A DNA stretch of 9,159 nt from assembly GCA_964346645.1 (NCBI GenBank), contig CAYFVU010000123.1:1-9159 (forward strand). Direction: 5' to 3'. Positions 1 to 6,460 of this stretch are shown in pieces. Position 1 is the stretch's first letter; each line of letters begins with the position of its first letter. Origin of the DNA: CAYFVU01 sp964346645. GTDB lineage: Bacteria > Spirochaetota > Spirochaetia > DSM-16054 > Sediminispirochaetaceae. A model generated the notes under the pieces. That model worked only from the letters and a program-made list of their open reading frames with translations. It had not been told where the DNA came from and searched no databases. The translations under genes and the position numbers were made by a program.

Positions 1-1551
1 TCGAGTTTCCCGCAGACCTCAGCGAGGCGGTAAAATCCGACCCCGAGGCCCGCATCGGCGAGCTGATAGCCTATATAGAGGAGCATGCGGAGACGGAGAG
101 GCAGAAGGTGAGGTACGCGCACGACTGGATCACGCAAAACGTCGCCTACGACCTCGCCCAGAAAGACGGGGAGGCGGAGAGAGTCACCGACGCCTACGGG
201 GTAATCGCACACGGCAAGTCCGTCTGCGCCGGCTATGCGAACGCATTCAAGATGCTCCTCGACCGGTTAGGAATCGAAAACCGGCTGCTCAACGGCTATG
301 CACGCGGAGGAAGCTTTCAGCCGTTCGAAGAGGCGGAGCGAAAAGCGGAGGAGACGAATCATGCGTGGACGGCGGTGCGCCTCGACGGGCAATGGCGGCT
401 CATCGACTCGACATGGAACGCGGGCTACCCCACCGAAGAGGGTTTCGAGTTCGCCTACGAACACGACTACTACATGCTGCCGCCCCGAGGCTTTCTCCAC
501 ACCCATTTCAATCCCGATCAGAAATGGCAGCTTCTGGAGGAACCTGTCTCCTTCAGCGAGTTCGTGGATATGCCGTATCTTCACGGCTCCTTCTTCCGTC
601 TCGGCATGCGGCCGGATCCCCGCCGTAAGAGGATTACGGTCCTAAAGGACGAGAGCGAGAGCTCTCTACGTCTTCCCTATCCGAGGCGGGGAGAGGAACG
701 GCTGTATCTGCATACCAAGCTGATCGAGCACGAAACCGGTGAACGACTGAGGAACTACACCCTCGAAGAGCCGGCCGGCGAGGATGAGCTGCGCGTGCGG
801 GTCCGTTTTCCCGGCCCCGGCCGATACGCCGTAAAAATGAACGCACGAACGATGGACAACGAGTATTACGGCCTGGGCTCTTACTTCTTCGAGGTCGAGT
901 CTCTCGACGATCCACTGCCGCCCTTTCCGAGCCTTCATCCCCGCTTCTTCGAGATGGGTATGGAACTCGACAAGACGCACGCCGGAATTACGGTCCTGCG
1001 CGGCCGGGGAGAAGATGAGCTGCTCTTTCCGCTCCCGCGCTCGAAGGGAAAAGAGCTCGGCTTGCGCTGCAAGCTCGAGGAGAGAGAGACGGGAAAAGAG
1101 GTCGAGAATTATGAGATAGTCGAATACATCGGAGATAACCGGGCACGGGTTCGCGTGAGGTTTCCCGGCGCCGGCAGCTATCGCCTGATCCTATTCGCCC
1201 GTGACGAGAGAAAGGACTACCACTACCTCGGCTCTTACTTCTTCGAGGTCGAATCGCTCGACGATCCCCTGCCACCCTTTCCCGTCTTCTACAACCGCGC
1301 CTACGAGTACGGGGTACGCGATCTGCGGCCCCTCGAAGCTGTGCTCGAGAAAAGAGAGAGGATCAGGCTCAGTTTTCGCGGATCCGAAGAGGCGCAGTTC
1401 TACATCCGCGCCGACGGCGATTACATTCGCATCCCCTACGATAAGGCGAGTGCACGCTACGAGGTGGAGACACCTCCCGTTTCAGAGGAGCTCTATCTCG
1501 CGGTATCCTACGGAGGAGGATACAGATATCTTGCGAAGTATGTGGTTGAAT
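1..1551 (+). CDS. Transglutaminase-like (KY-type) protein with tandem C-terminal repeats, partial at both ends
   Basis: The reading frame is open from position 3 to the N gap, so both the N-terminus and the true stop are missing. A GTG at 108 lies inside the domain and is not the start. The transglutaminase-core triad is visible: Cys at 225-227 in GKSVCAGYA, His at 360-362 in NHAWTAV and Asp at 405-407 in LIDSTWN, each followed or preceded by the usual aromatic residues. Family members are papain-fold peptidases or transamidases, or non-catalytic versions; the intact triad suggests activity, but the substrate is unknown. After the core (to about 570) come beta-rich repeats at 573-929, 930-1283 and 1284-1551 (truncated). 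A transglutaminase core followed by Ig-like modules resembles the kyphoscoliosis-peptidase (KY) architecture; this resemblance is inferred. The signal peptide, if any, lies outside the window, so location is unknown. The gene converges on minus-strand DNA across the gap. Confidence 0.85.
573..1551 (+). repeat. Two and a half tandem ~118-residue protein repeats
   Basis: Units are 573-929, 930-1283 (354 bp) and a diverged, gap-truncated third from 1284. Shared landmarks in units 1 and 2 are an F..(L/M)GM start, an (I)TVL strand, a K(L)xExETG(E/K) segment, RVRVRFPG and a 19-residue end, LGSYFFEVESLDDPLPPFP, that is identical in both. The DNA for that end (873-929 and 1227-1283) differs only at synonymous third positions, about five of them. 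Unit 3 keeps only a loose version (YEYGVRD at its start and YLAKYVVE at its end). Units are most likely Ig-like beta-sandwich modules joined by a Pro-rich linker; the fold is inferred. Confidence 0.8.
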
Positions 1552-1651
1552 NNNNNNNNNNNNNNNNNNNNNNNNNNNNNNNNNNNNNNNNNNNNNNNNN
1601 NNNNNNNNNNNNNNNNNNNNNNNNNNNNNNNNNNNNNNNNNNNNNNNNNNN
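1552..1651. other. Assembly gap of 100 N
   Basis: Exactly 100 consecutive N, the conventional placeholder for a scaffold gap of unknown length. It removes the 3' end of the transglutaminase-like gene and the continuation of any minus-strand gene to its right. The true distance between the flanks cannot be known, and the orientation of the two sides depends on scaffolding. Confidence 0.98.
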
Positions 1652-1689
1652 CCCTCGCCCTGCGGCACGTATATCTCCACATCGTCCAT
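1652..1689 (-). CDS. Possible start of an unidentified minus-strand gene, cut by the gap
   Basis: On the minus strand an ATG at 1689 opens a frame MDDVEIYVPQGE that runs into the gap. The same frame is open back through 1784 into the 3' end of the upstream kinase gene (reading REDEYLRAVFASKIFGFMDD), and its codon choice (GAG, GAC, GTG, ATA, AAG) looks like that of the neighbouring genes, while the other two minus frames have stops. There is no clear Shine-Dalgarno before the ATG and no ATG, GTG or TTG further upstream in frame near the kinase stop. It may be a downstream co-directional gene of the kinase, or chance. The product is not recognised. Confidence 0.25.
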
Positions 1690-1784
1690 GAAGCCGAAGA
1701 TCTTAGATGCAAATACGGCCCGCAGATACTCGTCCTCCCGCTCGACTATCTTAGCGCGCGGCCGAACAGATTCGCCCCGGTCGC

Positions 1785-3557
1785 TCAGACAGCTGAAATC
1801 TCCGGCACATCGAATACGATCTCGAAACGCGAGCCGTCCTCCGACGATATGTGGAGCTCCCCGCGTATCTGCTTAATGAGCGTTTCCACGAGTAAAAGAC
1901 CGAGAGTGTTACCCGTCCCGGGCTCGAAACCCTCCGTCAGTCCCTCGCCGTCGTCCTCGACCACGAGACGGTACTGCTGCGCCGAGGCGGAGGTAAAGCT
2001 CACCTTGATGTTCCCCTCTTCTCTGCCCTGAAAGGCGTGCTGCACGGCATTGGTAAGCAGCTCGTTGAGGATGATGCCGCAGGGAACGGCATAGGTGATG
2101 GAGAGGTTGGCATCGTCGAGCTCGGAGGTAATGGAGATGTGCGTGTCGTCGAGCATCGAGGTGTTGAAGGTAGATAGAAAGGACTCGACGTAGGTGCGCA
2201 TGTTCACCTCGGTGAGGTTCTCGGAGTGGTAGAGTTTCTCGTGCGTGAGCGCGATGGAGTAGATACGGTTGCGCGTCTTCTCCAAGGCTCCCTTCACCTG
2301 CTCGACATCCTCGAGCTGCTCGTTCTGCAGATTCAGGAGGCTGATGACCACGTTCAGATTGTTCTTTACCCGGTGGTGGATCTCATCGAGCAGCGTCTCC
2401 CGCTCCTGCAGTCGGAGCTTGAGCTCCCTCTCACGCTGCTGAACCTGGTCTATGAGGGAGTTCGCCGACGAGGAGAGATTCATCAGCTCGGGAATCTGCG
2501 ATTCGTACTCGACCCGGAATTCGTAGGTGCCGAATGCAGCCTCCTGCAGTATGCCGTCGAGCTCTTCTATCCGCCGCACCAGCTTGTACTCCACGAGCTG
2601 ATATGCGACGAGGGAGAAGAGGATGATGAGCAGCAATATGCTCAGTCCCGCAATGAGGTAGAACTGGGTGAGGAACTCGCGGTAGAAGCCGAGATCGTAC
2701 TCCAGCCGCACGATGGGATACTGCACGAAGGCGAAACCGGATCGGCTCATGGAACGCTTGCTGTAGACAGTGAGGCTGTCTCCGCTCTGTCTTCTGTAGG
2801 TCTCCCCCTCTTCCAAGCGCTCGAGAATCGCCTCCTCCAGCTCAACTTTTTCCCCGTCGAGCAGGGAACGGGTGCTCACATTCGTCCGGTAGAGTATATC
2901 GAAGTCGTCGATGAAGCTCTGCGGGGTAATTATCTCTCTGAAGAACTCATAGAATAAGTGGCGGTAGAGCTCCTGCGAATAGTGCTGCTTCACGAATGCG
3001 CCGAATGAGATCGACGTCTCGAGGATGTGCCGGCTCTCTTCGGGACTGAAGTAGGAGTAGATCATCTTCGTCCCCTTCATGTTCGAGATGCTGATCCTCT
3101 GGGTGTAGATGAGGCCCTTCCCGTAAACTGATTCGAGAAACTCCCTGAAACTCTCGTCGAGCTCGAAGAGGTTGAGGCCCACATCCTTCTCGAAGCTGCT
3201 CCTCTCTACCACACCCCTCGAGTTTATCAGGTAGACATCGACATCCTCATAGAGCTCGGCAATAGAGGTGAGCAAGTTCGCATCTGCCCGAAAAGGACTG
3301 CCACCCGTTTTCTCGACGAGCTTCGCGTAGATCTCCTGCAACACCCGCTCGTTGTAACGCCTCGCCCGCTCTTCGAAGGGTTGTATGAGGATGTGGAAGC
3401 TCTCGAGGCGATTCATCAGCTGCTGCTCGGTGTCCGCAATACTCCGGTTCCTCATGGCCCTGAAGTTGGAGTGACTGTGAAAGACAAAGAATACGGAGAG
3501 GGCGAGCGAGTTGAGGCAGATGATGATGATGAGGGTGAGAATGAAAAAACGTTTCAC
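1785..3557 (-). CDS. Membrane sensor histidine kinase, HisKA_2 family, with large Cache-like sensor
   Basis: A 590-residue two-pass membrane kinase. A transmembrane helix at residues 4-26 is followed by about 270 extracytoplasmic residues that look double-Cache-like (DVDVYLINSRGVVERSSFE near residue 105-123), a second helix at about 299-322, a HAMP-like/coiled linker, then the HisKA_2 dimerisation domain with EIHHRVKNNLN (His394/395). The ATPase domain has its N box NELLTNAVQHAF from residue 498, EDDGEG at 534-539 and a glycine lid GTGNTLGLLLV at 547-557. All catalytic elements look intact. I chose the GTG at 3557 because the open frame's first GTG (3608) falls in the spacer of a good promoter and TM1 begins right after VKRFF; the ribosome site is weak. 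The ligand is unknown and no response regulator is adjacent. It is divergent from the glycosyltransferase and paralogous to the kinase at 5025-6449. Confidence 0.92.
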   Translation of the reverse strand: MKRFFILTLIIIICLNSLALSVFFVFHSHSNFRAMRNRSIADTEQQLMNRLESFHILIQPFEERARRYNERVLQEIYAKLVEKTGGSPFRADANLLTSIAELYEDVDVYLINSRGVVERSSFEKDVGLNLFELDESFREFLESVYGKGLIYTQRISISNMKGTKMIYSYFSPEESRHILETSISFGAFVKQHYSQELYRHLFYEFFREIITPQSFIDDFDILYRTNVSTRSLLDGEKVELEEAILERLEEGETYRRQSGDSLTVYSKRSMSRSGFAFVQYPIVRLEYDLGFYREFLTQFYLIAGLSILLLIILFSLVAYQLVEYKLVRRIEELDGILQEAAFGTYEFRVEYESQIPELMNLSSSANSLIDQVQQRERELKLRLQERETLLDEIHHRVKNNLNVVISLLNLQNEQLEDVEQVKGALEKTRNRIYSIALTHEKLYHSENLTEVNMRTYVESFLSTFNTSMLDDTHISITSELDDANLSITYAVPCGIILNELLTNAVQHAFQGREEGNIKVSFTSASAQQYRLVVEDDGEGLTEGFEPGTGNTLGLLLVETLIKQIRGELHISSEDGSRFEIVFDVPEISAV

Positions 3558-3592
3558 ATACGCATCCGTTCGAAAGGGCTGTCCGACAAGCA

Positions 3593-3621
3593 ATACTATG
3601 ACAGACACATAAAACGGTCAA
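3593..3621 (-). promoter_or_regulatory. Sigma70-like promoter for the upstream sensor kinase
   Basis: On the minus strand, TTGACC (3616-3621) and TAGTAT (3593-3598) are separated by exactly 17 nt. The -35 matches consensus at 5 of 6 positions and the -10 at 4 of 6. The expected transcription start is near 3586, giving a leader of about 30 nt to the GTG at 3557 and making the GTG at 3608 unusable. Confidence 0.55.
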
Positions 3622-3660
3622 GTTAGTATTGAGCCCAGCTCCAAAACGCAAATTGCTGTA

Positions 3661-3677
3661 TTGGCCAACAGCTGTTG
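3661..3677. repeat. Two overlapping perfect palindromes in the divergent intergenic region
   Basis: TTGGCCAA (3661-3668) is a perfect 8-bp palindrome and overlaps CAACAGCTGTTG (3666-3677), a perfect 12-bp palindrome. The second overlaps the first three bases of the glycosyltransferase -35 hexamer (3675-3680), which is a typical position for a repressor operator. The bound factor is unknown. No T-run follows, so this is not a terminator. Confidence 0.5.
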
Positions 3678-3703
3678 TCAGTTGCACGGCCGTATGCTAT
3701 GAT
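3675..3703 (+). promoter_or_regulatory. Strong sigma70-like promoter for the glycosyltransferase
   Basis: TTGTCA (3675-3680), a 17-nt spacer and TATGAT (3698-3703), each hexamer matching consensus at 5 of 6 positions. The predicted transcription start is about 3710, only some 6 nt before the ATG at 3716, so the transcript would have almost no leader. It is back to back with the kinase promoter, the two -35 boxes being about 53 bp apart. Confidence 0.65.
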
Positions 3704-3715
3704 CCAACACGTATT

Positions 3716-4948
3716 ATGACCATAGCGTTTGTTTTCGAGATCTTTATACCGATCGTAAACGGCATCATCACCTCGACGCAGAACCTCGCCGAGAACCTCA
3801 TTGCAGACGGGCATCGGGTCATCTACATCGCCCCCAAGTGGAAGCATTCTACCATAACGGAGGTCGAGGGAGTTCCCGTCTTCTACATAGAGAGCTATGA
3901 GGCTTACGTCTATCCGGGAATGCGCAACGTCTTTCCCTGGAACAGGCAGGTGCAGAGGATCATAAAACGCGAGGGGGTGGACATAGTCCACGCCACCGGC
4001 CCCTACCTTCTCAATTGGGCGGCCCTGCGCGCCGCCAGACGGCTGGACAAGGGAACGGTGCAGACCTTCCACACGATGCTGCAGGAGCCGAGCTACATCC
4101 GCTACTTCGCCCACACCAAGGTGTTCGTCCCGCTGCTGCGGGCCATCGCCTGGCGCTATTTCGGTCTCTATATGAGGAAGAGCGACGCCGTGACCGGGCC
4201 GAGCAGGTACGTGAAGGAGGAGCTCTCGAGGCATTATCCGGAGACAGCCATATTCCACATTCCGAACGGCGTGGACATAGAGCGTTTCTCGGGTGCCGCT
4301 CCCTTCGAGGCCACCTCCAGGCGCTTCTCCATGTTCAACGAGAAGACCTTCATCTTCATCGGCCGGCTCGGCGCCGAGAAGTCGGTGGATATTCTGATCG
4401 ACGGTTTTAGTATCGCCATCCGGAGGGATCCGGAGATACGCCTCATTCTCGTCGGCGACGGCCCGGGCAAGCACATATATAAGAGACAGGTGCGCGAACT
4501 GGGACTGCGGAAATCGGTCTTCTTCCTCGGCAGACTCAGCCCCGACGACCTCTACAGCAGCGGTCTCATACACAACGCGGTGGCCAACGTGACGGCGAGC
4601 ACCACCGAGAGCTTCGGTATGACGGTGGTGGAGGCGATGGCCTCGGGAACCCCGTCGATCGTGCCGAAGGTGCCCGGAATATCCGAAATCGCCGAAGGGA
4701 CCGGTCTCACCTTTCCCAAAGACGACACCGAGGGGCTCGCGGAGCAGGTCCTCACCATGGCGAAAGAGAAGAGCCTCCGCGATGCGCTGAGCAAGGCCTG
4801 CGTTTCACGCTCTAGTTTCTTCGATGGTCGGGTGGTTGCCGAACGCTTCGAGAAGCTCTACCGCCGGGTACTCGACGGCAGGGCGGCACACTTGAGGCAG
4901 GAGGAGCTGGACTACTCGGAAACAGCGGAGCGAATAGCGCAGGAATAG
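3716..4948 (+). CDS. GT4-family glycosyltransferase (GT-B fold), possibly diacylglycerol glucosyl/galactosyltransferase
   Basis: A 410-residue retaining GT-B glycosyltransferase. The N-terminal Rossmann domain begins MTIAFVFEIFIPIVNGI, with the acceptor-side glycine loop VNG at residues 14-16, and continues with VDIVHATGPY (88-97) and FHT (118-120). The C-terminal domain (Glycos_transf_1) has IPNGVD (182-187), FIGRLGAEKS (214-223, the Arg/Lys that bind donor phosphates), LVGDGPG (245-251) and the EX7E motif ESFGMTVVE (Glu298 and Glu306). The layout is close to bacterial diacylglycerol 3-glucosyltransferases and related lipid GT4 enzymes, so a membrane-surface role in glycolipid synthesis is likely; a lipopolysaccharide or exopolysaccharide role is possible. 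The frame is open back to 3629, but family alignment and the promoter place the start at ATG 3716. There is no Shine-Dalgarno, which fits a near-leaderless transcript. TAG is followed at once by TGA. It stands alone, converging on the kinase at 5025-6449. Confidence 0.9.
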   Translation: MTIAFVFEIFIPIVNGIITSTQNLAENLIADGHRVIYIAPKWKHSTITEVEGVPVFYIESYEAYVYPGMRNVFPWNRQVQRIIKREGVDIVHATGPYLLNWAALRAARRLDKGTVQTFHTMLQEPSYIRYFAHTKVFVPLLRAIAWRYFGLYMRKSDAVTGPSRYVKEELSRHYPETAIFHIPNGVDIERFSGAAPFEATSRRFSMFNEKTFIFIGRLGAEKSVDILIDGFSIAIRRDPEIRLILVGDGPGKHIYKRQVRELGLRKSVFFLGRLSPDDLYSSGLIHNAVANVTASTTESFGMTVVEAMASGTPSIVPKVPGISEIAEGTGLTFPKDDTEGLAEQVLTMAKEKSLRDALSKACVSRSSFFDGRVVAERFEKLYRRVLDGRAAHLRQEELDYSETAERIAQE

Positions 4949-4973
4949 TGAGGCGGAGAATGCCGGATTCACG

Positions 4974-5033
4974 CTTACTGCCTGTTACTTCCGGTTAATA
5001 CCTGTTATTGCCGGTCACTGCCGGTCACTGCGA
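4974..5033. repeat. Six-unit 10-bp tandem repeat at convergent gene ends
   Basis: Six consecutive 10-bp units with consensus GTTACTGCCG: CTTACTGCCT, GTTACTTCCG, GTTAATACCT, GTTATTGCCG, GTCACTGCCG, GTCACTGCGA. It begins 25 bp after the glycosyltransferase stop, and its last unit contains the stop codon (5025-5027) and last codons of the minus-strand kinase. Units toward the kinase end are most alike, suggesting recent slippage there. It contains no convincing hairpin plus T-run, so I do not call it a terminator; its function is unknown. Confidence 0.7.
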
Positions 5034-6449
5034 CCTCGGGATGCGTATCCGTATTCGGGTGCCGTGATCGCTGTCTATGGTCATCTCAGCGCCGATCTGC
5101 GAGGCGAGGAGCCGGATGAGCGTCAGGCCGAGATGCCCCTCTTCTTCACTCTCCTGAACCTGCGTAATACCGACCCCGTTGTCCTCGATCTCCATCTCGC
5201 ACACATCCGCAGAGCCGCAGGAAAACCGGATGTCGATCCGGCCCGAAGAGCCCTCGGGGAAAGCGTGGAGCAGCGCGTTGGTCACCAATTCGTTGAGAAT
5301 GAGGCCGAAGGGAACGGCGAGGGTGATGTCGAGCTCCGCATCCTCTAGATCCATGTGTACGCTGATGTCGCGGTCGTAGCCATAGAGACTCGACAGCTCC
5401 TCCACCACCGCCTCTATGTACTCCCTCATCCCTATCTGCGAGAAGTTCTCGGATTTGTAGAGCCTCTCGTGGACCAGCGCCATCGAAAAGACCCTGCTTC
5501 GGCTCACCTCCAGCGCCCGCTCTGCATCTTCAACGCTGTGAATGTAGTCGGCCTGCAAGTTCAGGAGGCTGACCACGATGTTGAGGTTGTTCTTGACCCT
5601 GTGGTGGATCTCCTGCAGAAGGACCTCCTTCTCCTTCAGAGAGTTTTTTACTCTGCGTTCGGATTCGCTCAACTTCTCGAGCATCTCCTCCTGCTCTCTC
5701 CGCGTCTTCTCGAGTTCACTCACCATCGAGTTGAATGAGTTCATCAGCCTCCCGATCTCGTCGCGGCGGCTCGTCGACACGGTCTTGAATCTGCCCCGTG
5801 CCACCTCGGACGAAGCGTCCACGAGACGGGTAAGAGGACGATTTACCGCGAAGGAAAAGACCGCGAGAAGCGTTCCCACGAAGACCGCAACCACGAACAT
5901 GAGGGAGAGGTAGACCGCCCTCCTGCCGGCGATGAGTGGAAGAAAGAACTCGTCGGCAAAGGAGAAGCTCACCAGGTGCCACCTGAAGAAGGGAAAGTAG
6001 CGGCCGTAGGCGAGAGCCCTGCCTCCCTCGAGCTCCATCTCGAAGATCTCCCCCTCCGGCGGAGGCATGCTTTGCAGTTTCTTCCTCGACAAGCCCTCTA
6101 TGGTGCTGCCGACCACCTCCTGCCCGTTCTCCACCACCAGGAAGTGCATGAGGGAAAACCTCGAGGGGAGGTCGAGGATCTGCACGAGCGAGTCGTTCTT
6201 CATCGTCTGCACCATCGCGCTGTCGTTTGCCATCCGTATCGTGAGGAGGTCGTCGAAGTTCTCGTCGCATATCTCGAGCGCAATCGAGGAGGCGAGCTTC
6301 AGTTCGCTCTTCGTGCGTCTCTGCAGATAGTCGGAGAGATTGGTATTGAGGAGATATATGGAAACGGCCACCGACAGGCCGCCGGCGAGCACGACGGGGA
6401 CGAGGACGAGGAGAGTAAGGGTACGCGGCATGAGATCCTTCAGCTTCAT
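5025..6449 (-). CDS. Membrane sensor histidine kinase, HisKA_2 family, with HAMP; co-operonic with a binding protein
   Basis: A 474-residue kinase. TM1 is at residues 10-34, followed by an extracytoplasmic sensor of about 145 residues (35-177, single-Cache-sized), TM2 at about 178-202, HAMP at about 203-256 (RPLTRLVDASSEVARGRF, then DEIGRLMNSFNSM), a coiled coil at 245-278, then HisKA_2 with EIHHRVKNNLN (His282/283). The ATPase has N box NELVTNALLHAF (386-397), EDNGVG (422-427) and GHLGLTL (438-444). All expected motifs are present. The ATG at 6449 is chosen because a strong Shine-Dalgarno lies directly before it and TM1 follows; the frame is open upstream to 6680 only as an overlap with the binding-protein gene. 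It lies 8 nt after that gene's stop, so co-translation is expected. It may be the signal-transducing partner of the binding protein. The cognate response regulator is not in the window. Confidence 0.93.
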   Translation of the reverse strand: MKLKDLMPRTLTLLVLVPVVLAGGLSVAVSIYLLNTNLSDYLQRRTKSELKLASSIALEICDENFDDLLTIRMANDSAMVQTMKNDSLVQILDLPSRFSLMHFLVVENGQEVVGSTIEGLSRKKLQSMPPPEGEIFEMELEGGRALAYGRYFPFFRWHLVSFSFADEFFLPLIAGRRAVYLSLMFVVAVFVGTLLAVFSFAVNRPLTRLVDASSEVARGRFKTVSTSRRDEIGRLMNSFNSMVSELEKTRREQEEMLEKLSESERRVKNSLKEKEVLLQEIHHRVKNNLNIVVSLLNLQADYIHSVEDAERALEVSRSRVFSMALVHERLYKSENFSQIGMREYIEAVVEELSSLYGYDRDISVHMDLEDAELDITLAVPFGLILNELVTNALLHAFPEGSSGRIDIRFSCGSADVCEMEIEDNGVGITQVQESEEEGHLGLTLIRLLASQIGAEMTIDSDHGTRIRIRIPRSQ

Positions 6450-6460
6450 CCCCCCTCCTA
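6450..6460 (-). promoter_or_regulatory. Ribosome binding site overlapping the preceding stop codon
   Basis: On the minus strand the binding-protein stop TAG runs straight into the purine tract AGGAGGGGGG, followed by the kinase ATG at 6449. The stop therefore sits inside the Shine-Dalgarno region, a classic arrangement for translational coupling. It also fixes the kinase start. Confidence 0.8.

Noticed and set aside
1760..1776. Possible hairpin after the first kinase stop (GGCGAA/TTCGGCC arms)
   Set aside because: The stem is only six pairs with a bulge, and no T-run follows on either strand, so it is not a credible intrinsic terminator.
2226..2957. 243-codon plus-strand open frame
   Set aside because: It is antisense to the first kinase; the Leu/Glu/Val-rich sequence mirrors the kinase codons.
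4949..5024. Terminator between the convergent glycosyltransferase and kinase
   Set aside because: CCGGA/TCCGG arms exist, but the loop is over 20 nt and there is no T-tract. The stretch is better described as a 10-bp tandem repeat.
4974..5033. CRISPR-like array
   Set aside because: The units are only 10 bp, directly abutting, with no spacers.
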